DNA of 7,268 nucleotides from Planctomycetota bacterium (GTDB lineage: Bacteria; Planctomycetota; Planctomycetia; Pirellulales; Pirellulaceae). Positions 1 through 5,673 of the stretch are shown one piece after another (position 1 is the first letter of the stretch; the number at the start of each line of letters is the position of its first letter). A model generated the notes under the pieces. The model did not search any database, was not told the origin of the DNA, and saw only the letters and a program-made list of their open reading frames with translations. The stretch lies in assembly GCA_026692885.1 (NCBI GenBank), contig JAPLNJ010000878.1, forward strand, positions 1 to 7,268, read 5' to 3'. The translations under genes and the position numbers were made by a program.

Positions 1-1
1 G

Positions 2-97
2 TTCTCCTGGGAGCGGTTCTTGGCCTACTTGGGTCATTATCCGCTGCCCACGCCGCGCATTGTCCATAACCTGTACACGCTGTCGCCCGTGCGGTGA
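2..97 (+). CDS. Group II intron reverse transcriptase/maturase, C-terminal end (partial)
   Basis: The window opens inside an ORF that ends at TGA 95-97. Its last 31 residues include SWERFLAYLGHYPLPTPRIV and end in SPVR. A TW/SW-x-x-F start, a short helix and then PLPxPRIV is the usual tail of bacterial group II intron-encoded proteins, after the maturase domain, and in the family this tail binds intron RNA and helps splicing. The assignment is supported independently by an intron domain V beginning 11 nt after the stop codon, the normal arrangement when the ORF sits in domain IV. The reverse transcriptase palm and YADD motif lie outside the window, so whether the protein is intact or active cannot be judged. 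No start codon is visible; the fragment is short, but the RNA context makes the call fairly safe. Confidence 0.72.
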   Translation, partial: FSWERFLAYLGHYPLPTPRIVHNLYTLSPVR

Positions 98-108
98 GCT
101 TACCTGAA

Positions 109-140
109 GAGCCGGATGTGGGAAATTCACAAGTCCGGTT
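109..140 (+). ncRNA. Group II intron domain V
   Basis: The sequence begins GAGCCGGA and ends TCCGGTT. Bases 110-116 pair with 134-140, with one G-U. The distal stem GUGG/UUCAC is capped by a GAAA tetraloop, and a short bulge (AAG, 131-133) lies on the 3' side. This is the canonical shape of group II intron domain V, including the AGC catalytic triad at 110-112 and a GNRA loop for tertiary docking. The usual closing G-C pair at the base is a G-A mismatch here (109/141). The element lies 11 nt after the stop of the reverse-transcriptase tail. Domain V forms the active site of the self-splicing RNA, so its preservation suggests an intron that is intact or only recently inactive. Confidence 0.75.
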
Positions 141-150
141 ATGTGTTGGG

Positions 151-170
151 CGTTGAAGTCGCATTCAACG
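151..170 (+). ncRNA. Hairpin in the position of group II intron domain VI
   Basis: CGTTGAA (151-157) and TTCAACG (164-170) form a perfect 7-bp stem around a 6-nt loop, starting 10 nt after domain V. This is where domain VI, which carries the branch-point adenosine, should be. The lower part of the helix pairs poorly (GGG 148-150 opposite GTT 171-173), and I cannot identify the bulged branch-point A or the exact intron 3' end. The junction probably lies within about 175-187, where AT and AC dinucleotides are available. The position supports the call; a degenerate domain VI is equally possible. Confidence 0.45.
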
Positions 171-180
171 GTTGTATATT
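153..180 (+). promoter_or_regulatory. Candidate sigma-70-type promoter for the URO-D/oxidoreductase operon
   Basis: TTGAAG (153-158, four of six matches to the -35 consensus) and TATATT (175-180, five of six matches to the -10) are separated by 16 bp. Transcription would start near 187, giving a leader of about 65 nt before the ATG at 252. The -35 lies inside the domain VI-like hairpin, so the intron end itself may supply the promoter. This rests on a motif match alone. Confidence 0.3.
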
Positions 181-238
181 GTGACACTCTTCAGATCGAA
201 ATAGTAGAGCAACAGGGAATACAAACCAGACCTACCGT

Positions 239-243
239 AGGAG
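239..243 (+). promoter_or_regulatory. Ribosome binding site fixing the URO-D start
   Basis: AGGAG lies 8 nt before the ATG at 252. This decides the start: the same frame is open back to an ATG at 141, but that ATG follows domain V directly, has no Shine-Dalgarno sequence, and the extra 37 residues look nothing like the family. Confidence 0.75.
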
Positions 244-251
244 ACCATATT

Positions 252-1292
252 ATGCCTACTCGACAAATTCCCTTCACACCCGTCGTCTATGAACACGCCG
301 CCCGCTTTGTGGGGCGGACGCCGTGGGAAGTCTCACGCGATCCGGAATTGATGTTTGCCGGCCACCGCTTGGCGTACCTGGAGTATCGGCAACAGGTCAT
401 CGCCGTCGGCATCGACATATACAACCTGGAGGCCGAGGCCTACGGGGCCAAAGTGGAAGCCGGCACGGCAGACGCCATCCCAGCGATTCACCAGCCGTTG
501 CTGACGTGCTTGGAGGACGGTCTGACTCTGCCGCCGTTTGACCCGCAACGCGACGGGCGAATCGCGATGGTGCTGGCGGTCGGCCAGCGGCTGAAGCGGG
601 AATTCCCGGAGGCCGATGTCCGGATCCCGGTGGCGGGCCCGTTTTCCATCGCCTTTAACCTGCGCGGGATCAACGACCTGTGCCTGGATGTGGCACTCCG
701 TCCCGACGACACGGCCCGCTTCCTCCTGCGTCTGGCCGAGCAGCAAGCCGTCCTGTGCCGGGCCATCGCGGCGGCCGGGTTGGACGTGGCCTTCTTCGAG
801 TCGGCCGCCGCGCCGCCGATCCTGTCGCCGCAGCAATTCCACGAAGTCGAGTTGCCGGCCCTGCGGCGGATCCTGGAACTCGCGGGCGACTGCCTGGGCC
901 ACCCTGTGCCGTGCATCATGGGCGGCAACACGTATCCCATCCTGAGCGACATCCTGTCGACGGGCACGAACTATGTCGCCTGCAATGTGGAGACGAACCA
1001 GGCGGGCTTTGTGGAAGCGGTTTCGCGCACGCATCCACACGTGAAGATTCGCGTGAACCTCGATCCGGGCGTAGTCACTTGCCATCAGCCAGCGCGGCTG
1101 TATCGCGCAATCGACCATGTCCTGGATATCGTCGGCGGTCGCCCCCAGTGCGTGATGGGTACCGGCGCCCTGCCGCTGGAAACACCGCCTGAAAACATGC
1201 GGCTGATTCGGGAATACCTTGCCACAGAGGAACCACTGAGCCAAGACAGAAGGAGCAGATGCGATGTCGAAGCACCCCGTAACTCGCCGTAG
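252..1292 (+). CDS. Uroporphyrinogen decarboxylase (URO-D/MtaA) family protein
   Basis: The 346-residue protein has the fold markers of the URO-D superfamily, which contains haem-synthesis HemE and the corrinoid methyltransferases MtaA/CmuA. Visible landmarks are GIDIYNLEAEAYGAKV (53-68), where relatives have D-x(n)-EAEAxGA; FNLRGINDLCLDVALRP (135-151), the usual LRG-x-E-x-L-x-D-dP stretch; the ILSPQQFHEVELPALRRIL block (190-208); VNLDPGVV (268-275); and TPPENMRLIREYL (311-323), the near-universal C-terminal TPPEN helix. It lacks the PxWxMRQAGRY motif of true HemE, so haem synthesis is unlikely. The MtaA-type zinc ligands (H-x-C before GNT, and the last Cys of CGC before TPPEN) appear replaced: CIMGGNT (221-227) and GTG (303-305). 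A zinc-thiol methyl-transfer chemistry is therefore doubtful. The gene overlaps the next by 29 bp, suggesting coupled expression. Family assignment is confident; substrate and reaction are unknown. Confidence 0.85.
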   Translation: MPTRQIPFTPVVYEHAARFVGRTPWEVSRDPELMFAGHRLAYLEYRQQVIAVGIDIYNLEAEAYGAKVEAGTADAIPAIHQPLLTCLEDGLTLPPFDPQRDGRIAMVLAVGQRLKREFPEADVRIPVAGPFSIAFNLRGINDLCLDVALRPDDTARFLLRLAEQQAVLCRAIAAAGLDVAFFESAAAPPILSPQQFHEVELPALRRILELAGDCLGHPVPCIMGGNTYPILSDILSTGTNYVACNVETNQAGFVEAVSRTHPHVKIRVNLDPGVVTCHQPARLYRAIDHVLDIVGGRPQCVMGTGALPLETPPENMRLIREYLATEEPLSQDRRSRCDVEAPRNSP

Positions 1293-2538
1293 TTTTCTGG
1301 CCGGTGCGGCCGTCCTAGGTCTGCCCCAGTTCATCCCGTCACAGCTCCTGGGACGGGACGGTGGCGTGGCGCCATCGAACCGCATCACCCTGGCCGTGAT
1401 CGGTTTGGGCGGCAGAAACACGAGCAACCTGGGACACTTTCTGGCGCAGCAGGACGTGCAGTGCCTGGCCGTCTGCGATTGCTTTGCCGACCGGCGGCAG
1501 CGGGGCAAGGAACTGGTGGACCAGCACTACGGCAACCGGGACTGTGTCGCGACCCGGTTGCACGAGGAGCTGTTCGCTCGTCCCGACATCGCGGCCGTGT
1601 TGATCGGCACCGGCGACCGCTGGCATGCGGTGTTGTCGATGTTGGCCGCGCGGGCCGGCAAGGACGTCTATTGCGAAAAACCTTCGACGCTGACGATTGC
1701 CGAAGGACGCACCCTGGTCGAGACGACGCAGCGGTACGGCACGATCTGGCAGTGTGGCACGCAGCGGCGTTCGAACGTTTCGTACCGGTTCGTCGTGGAA
1801 GCCGTCCGTAAGGGTTGGATCGGTCAGCTGCACACAATCACCGCGTCCTTGGGAGGCTGGGGTGGCAATGGCGTCGCCAAGTCCGAGCCGCCGCCCGAGC
1901 CGAACGTCTTCGATTACGATCGCTGGCTGGGGCAGGCGCCCTGGGCGCCGTACTCGGCGGTTCGCGTGCAACTGTGGCGCAACCATTGGGATCTGGCGGG
2001 CGGCGTGATCGCTGACATGGGAGCGCACTACTTCGACTTCGCCCAATGGGCGCACGACAGCGAGCTCTCCGGCCCCGTCGAGTACGAGGGCACCGGGGTC
2101 TGGCCGGGCGAGGGCTTCGCCAACGTGCCGTTCCGTGTCGACCTGCAAGCCCGCTATGCGGACGGTGTGCGTCTGGTGGTGAATTGCGGGGACAAGGGCG
2201 TCCGTTTCGACGGCGACGCGGGCTGGATCCACTTGTCCGACGGCGGCGATATCACGGCCGAGCCGAAATCCATTTTGAGGGAACGGCGGGCCCCGCGCGT
2301 CGACTGGGCGTTCATGGGCGACCATGTGCGCAACTTCCTGGACTGCGTCAAGTCGCGCAGGCTCACCGCCAGTCATCCCGAATTGGCCCATCGCGCCCAT
2401 ACCATGATCCATTGCGCGAACCTTTGCCTGCGTTTGGGACGCAAACTGCAGTGGGACCCGCAAGCCGAGCGTTTCGTCAACGACGACGATGCGAACAAGC
2501 TGCTAGCGCGCACCATGCGCGTGCCGTGGCAGGTGTGA
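1264..2538 (+). CDS. Tat-exported Gfo/Idh/MocA-family NAD(P)-dependent oxidoreductase
   Basis: The 424-residue protein opens with a twin-arginine signal (TRRSFLAGAAVLGL, 7-20), so it is probably exported folded, with its cofactor. The Rossmann part begins at ITLAVIGLGGR (41-51), carrying the dinucleotide-binding glycines. The family's EKP motif is at 138-140 (Lys139 the usual catalytic/substrate lysine). ADMGAHYFDFAQW (250-262) is the D-x-G-x-H-x-x-D block whose histidine, His255, lines the active site. Length and motif order are normal. Relatives oxidise or epimerise sugars, inositols and glycosides with NAD(P); planctomycetes carry many Tat-tagged copies, mostly uncharacterised. The start has a good ribosome site (AAGGAG, 1250-1255, 8 nt before ATG) lying inside the end of the URO-D gene, so the two are probably co-translated. 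The substrate cannot be told from sequence. The stop is 18 bp from the convergent csrA-receiver gene, with no clear terminator between. Confidence 0.92.
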   Translation: MSKHPVTRRSFLAGAAVLGLPQFIPSQLLGRDGGVAPSNRITLAVIGLGGRNTSNLGHFLAQQDVQCLAVCDCFADRRQRGKELVDQHYGNRDCVATRLHEELFARPDIAAVLIGTGDRWHAVLSMLAARAGKDVYCEKPSTLTIAEGRTLVETTQRYGTIWQCGTQRRSNVSYRFVVEAVRKGWIGQLHTITASLGGWGGNGVAKSEPPPEPNVFDYDRWLGQAPWAPYSAVRVQLWRNHWDLAGGVIADMGAHYFDFAQWAHDSELSGPVEYEGTGVWPGEGFANVPFRVDLQARYADGVRLVVNCGDKGVRFDGDAGWIHLSDGGDITAEPKSILRERRAPRVDWAFMGDHVRNFLDCVKSRRLTASHPELAHRAHTMIHCANLCLRLGRKLQWDPQAERFVNDDDANKLLARTMRVPWQV

Positions 2539-2556
2539 AGTCGGCCTTGACCGTCT

Positions 2557-3324
2557 CTACGCGGACACGCGGTGCAGAGCCAAATCGTGGTCCATCGCAT
2601 CGACCAGTTTGGCCGGGTCCAGAGGCTTGGCGAACCACCGATCGACGCCGCCCGGTCCCACGTCCACCGCCAGTTCGCCGCGCGGCGAGCCACTGACGGC
2701 GAAGACCTTCAGCCCCCGGAGCTCCGGGCGCTGACGGATCGAGGACACGGTGCTGGGACCGTCCAAGTGCGGCATGCGCATGTCGAGCAGTACCACGTCG
2801 GGCAGCCGTTCTTGCGCCAGGAACTGCATGGCTTCCTGGCCGTTGCCCACGGTGTGGACTTCGTAGCCGCTCATGCGTAGATAACCCGCCAACAACTCAC
2901 TCTCGTTGGCGTCATCTTCGACCAGCAGCGCCCGCGGTCGCTCGGCGCCGTCGCGGGCCTGCGACGGGCCGCCGATTTGGCCGACGTCGCGATCCAGCTG
3001 GCTGAGTTCCCCCAGCGCTTTTTCGATGGTGGATTCGGCCTCGCTGGTCCGGCCCAGCTGCAGTTGCCGTCGGACGATGTGCAACGCCAAGTTGGCCGAA
3101 TTCAGGCGGTTTCGCAACGCGTGGCGGAGGTCGCGCAACTTCTGCTCCTCGGCGGCCGGCGCCTGCGGACCATGATCGGGCAACTCGTCACGCAGGATCC
3201 GCACGTCGCGCGGTGCCTCGACGCCCACGCAGACAGTTTTGCCGGAAACGCGCAGAATCTGAACCGTGATCCCGAGATTGGGAAAAACGATTTTCTCGTT
3301 GGGACGCCGGGAGAGAACTAACAT
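2557..3324 (-). CDS. CsrA - helical (DHp-like) - receiver fusion; putative phospho-controlled RNA-binding regulator
   Basis: The 255-residue protein has three parts. Residues 1-48 are a complete CsrA/RsmA domain: MLVLSRR at the start, VGVEAPRDV (33-41) and RDEL (45-48), keeping the RNA-contact residues Leu4 and the Arg equivalent to E. coli Arg44 (Arg45 here). Residues 59-114 are charged, helical and include LRHALRNRLN (66-75), resembling the H-box of histidine-kinase dimerisation domains, followed by a second helix (STIEKALGELSQL, 98-110). No ATPase domain follows. Residues 130-250 are a CheY-like receiver: Asp137/Asp138, phospho-acceptor Asp181 in LLDMRMPHLDG, Ser211 and Lys233 (KPL) are all present. 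CsrA dimers bind GGA motifs in mRNA leaders to alter translation or stability; I infer that phosphorylation of the receiver modulates this. The frame is open upstream to 3543, but the start at 3324 has an excellent ribosome site and gives the canonical CsrA N-terminus. No kinase or fliW gene is nearby. Confidence 0.88.
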   Translation of the reverse strand: MLVLSRRPNEKIVFPNLGITVQILRVSGKTVCVGVEAPRDVRILRDELPDHGPQAPAAEEQKLRDLRHALRNRLNSANLALHIVRRQLQLGRTSEAESTIEKALGELSQLDRDVGQIGGPSQARDGAERPRALLVEDDANESELLAGYLRMSGYEVHTVGNGQEAMQFLAQERLPDVVLLDMRMPHLDGPSTVSSIRQRPELRGLKVFAVSGSPRGELAVDVGPGGVDRWFAKPLDPAKLVDAMDHDLALHRVSA

Positions 3325-3331
3325 GGCTGTG

Positions 3332-3338
3332 CCTCCTT
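3332..3338 (-). promoter_or_regulatory. Strong ribosome binding site of the csrA-receiver gene
   Basis: On the minus strand AAGGAGG lies 7 nt before the ATG. It fixes the start at the first residue of the CsrA domain. Because it contains AGGA, the core of the CsrA recognition motif, it could also serve as an autoregulatory site, as is known for some csrA genes; that role is inference. Confidence 0.75.
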
Positions 3339-3357
3339 TCAACACGCATCGCCGCAG

Positions 3358-3371
3358 CCCGCCTGGGCGGG
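3358..3371 (-). promoter_or_regulatory. Leader hairpin upstream of the csrA-receiver ribosome site
   Basis: CCCGCC (3358-3363) and GGCGGG (3366-3371) are perfect inverted repeats with only TG between them, 20 bp upstream of the Shine-Dalgarno sequence of the minus-strand gene. The stem would be very stable in the leader RNA, although the 2-nt gap means the innermost pairs must open. No U-tract follows in the direction of transcription, so it is not a standard terminator. It may shape access to the ribosome site. Confidence 0.35.
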
Positions 3372-3555
3372 AGCTTACGACGACGACTCTACCTTGAGTT
3401 GACGAACCACTGCCTGGCACCGTGTAGTCGGCAAGTGCCGCAGCCACACGGCCGTCACAGGAACCGCTGGGGCAGACGCTCGACATCGTGTCGTTCGCGT
3501 GCAGGAGGCGAAAATGAAGTCCCTTTCGATAGCACCTGCCCAAACTGTACCGCAG

Positions 3556-3584
3556 TTTCTAAGCCATTCTGTGTTTTCGGTCAA
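3556..3584 (-). promoter_or_regulatory. Candidate sigma-70-type promoter of the csrA-receiver gene
   Basis: On the minus strand TTGACC (3584-3579, five of six) and TAGAAA (3561-3556, four of six) are 17 bp apart. Transcription would begin near 3549, leaving a leader of about 225 nt before the start codon, long enough for regulatory structure. This is a motif match only. Confidence 0.35.
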
Positions 3585-3608
3585 GATCAGTCTGGGACGC
3601 CCCTCGTA

Positions 3609-3618
3609 GTGCTAGCAC
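3609..3618. promoter_or_regulatory. 10-bp perfect palindrome upstream of the csrA-receiver promoter
   Basis: GTGCTAGCAC is a perfect palindrome about 25 bp upstream of the candidate -35 box of the csrA-receiver gene and 8 bp from the REPIN-like repeat. It could be an operator half-site pair or a chance palindrome; nothing else supports a role. Confidence 0.2.
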
Positions 3619-3626
3619 AATTTCCG

Positions 3627-3695
3627 ACGTAGCTGAACTCGCAAGAGTTCAGGGATTCACGGCAATTCCCTGAACTCTTGCGAGTTCAGCTACGT
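3627..3695. repeat. REPIN-like element: perfect 29-bp inverted repeat with nested palindromes
   Basis: Arms 3627-3655 and 3667-3695 are exact reverse complements around an 11-nt loop. Each arm is itself a hairpin: CTGAACTC (3633-3640), loop GCAA, GAGTTCAG (3645-3652), and its mirror at 3670-3689. Each arm begins, reading inward, with the tetranucleotide GTAG (3629-3632, and 3693-3690 on the other strand). A GTAG head followed by a short palindrome, two copies face to face, is the definition of a REP doublet or REPIN, elements mobilised in other bacteria by RAYT (Y1-type, IS200-like) transposases. No RAYT gene is in the window. The element lies between the 3' end of purH and the csrA-receiver promoter. 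Transcribed RNA could fold either as one long hairpin or as two short ones. Confidence 0.75.
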
Positions 3696-3728
3696 GTCAC
3701 CGCCAACCGCGTGCGGTATAACATACCC

Positions 3729-3779
3729 GTAGGTCGGCCTTTCCAGGCCGATCAGGACGGTCTTGGAAGACCATCCTAC
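3729..3779. repeat. Second, diverged GTAG-headed inverted doublet (REPIN-like)
   Basis: The left half starts GTAG (3729-3732), followed by TCGGCCT (3734-3740), TTCC and AGGCCGA (3745-3751), a perfect 7-bp hairpin. The right half, read on the minus strand from 3779, starts GTAG and contains GGTCTT-CC-AAGACC. The two halves are similar but not identical, so the long hairpin is imperfect. The architecture matches the neighbouring element 34 bp away, yet the palindrome sequence is different, implying a separate REP family. It lies 35 bp downstream of the purH stop, where REP elements often sit and can protect mRNA ends. Confidence 0.6.
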
Positions 3780-3813
3780 ATTGAGTTGGGTAAGCTATTT
3801 CCTGCCGCTCGCC

Positions 3814-5379
<1,566 letters not shown>

Positions 5380-5406
5380 CGGCTGAGTCGCTTCCGTTGA
5401 GGTCCG

Positions 5407-5449
5407 GCCCGTTGCCGGCAGACCCCGGGTGCGGGATCAGGCAACGGGC
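5407..5449 (-). promoter_or_regulatory. Hairpin in the purH leader
   Basis: GCCCGTTGCC (5407-5416) and GGCAACGGGC (5440-5449) are exact inverted repeats of 10 bp around a 23-nt loop, ending 27 bp upstream of the purH start codon. In the RNA the stem would lie between the candidate promoter and the coding region. No U-run follows, so it is not a standard intrinsic terminator. The loop and stem do not match a purine riboswitch that I can recognise. It could affect translation or mRNA stability. Confidence 0.4.
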
Positions 5450-5483
5450 GCGTAATAAAAGTCAGGCAATTACGCTGCCCATG

Positions 5484-5511
5484 TTTTTAGCATTGACGGG
5501 CCGTTGGTCAA
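5484..5511 (-). promoter_or_regulatory. Candidate extended -10 promoter of purH
   Basis: On the minus strand TTGACC (5511-5506) and TAAAAA (5489-5484) are 16 bp apart, and the -10 is preceded by TGC, the extended -10 motif. Transcription would start near 5477, with a leader of about 98 nt containing the hairpin described separately. The -35 is the same hexamer as in the candidate csrA-receiver promoter. Confidence 0.37.
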
Positions 5512-5528
5512 GCGGCCTAACGCTTTCT

Positions 5529-5640
5529 CGTAGGGTGGGCCAAGGCAGCGCAACATCTCGGTGGGCCTCCGCAACCCGTTCCCGCAGTAATTCACCCTGC
5601 GACGACGCAACCACGTTCGGCAAAGCGACCACGGCCCACC
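5529..5640. repeat. Decayed GTAG-headed repeat between purH and the PQQ-like gene
   Basis: CGTAGGGTG (5529-5537) is matched in reverse complement by CACCCTGCG (5593-5601), with one G-U-type difference. The 8-mer GGTGGGCC occurs at 5534-5541 and 5560-5567 and is inverted as GGCCCACC at 5633-5640. The GTAG head and repeated palindromic blocks recall the better-preserved doublets elsewhere in the window, but the structure is imperfect. The rest of this 294-bp spacer shows the purH promoter and leader hairpin and no gene. Confidence 0.35.
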
Positions 5641-5673
5641 TGGAACTGGCGATTTTGGCCCGCCGACCCTGGC

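Noticed and set aside
141..251. In-frame 37-codon extension of the URO-D gene from an ATG at 141
   Set aside because: It begins right after intron domain V, runs through the domain VI-like hairpin, has no ribosome site, and does not resemble the family. The ATG at 252 has AGGAG at proper spacing.
333..1508. Minus-strand open frame of 391 codons opposite the URO-D and oxidoreductase genes
   Set aside because: It spans two clear plus-strand genes, has no recognisable domain, and long antisense frames are expected in GC-rich DNA.
1339..2463. Minus-strand open frame of 374 codons opposite the oxidoreductase
   Set aside because: It is a shadow of the real gene, with no family motifs and no ribosome site.
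2539..2556. Bidirectional terminator between the convergent genes
   Set aside because: The 18-bp gap shows no inverted repeat or T-tract.
3325..3543. N-terminal extension of the csrA-receiver protein to an upstream ATG
   Set aside because: The strong Shine-Dalgarno sequence at 3332-3338 and the canonical CsrA start MLVLSRR fix the start at 3324; the extension looks non-coding and includes the GC hairpin and candidate promoter region.
3627..3779. CRISPR array
   Set aside because: The repeats are inverted, not direct, differ in sequence, and lack regularly sized spacers.
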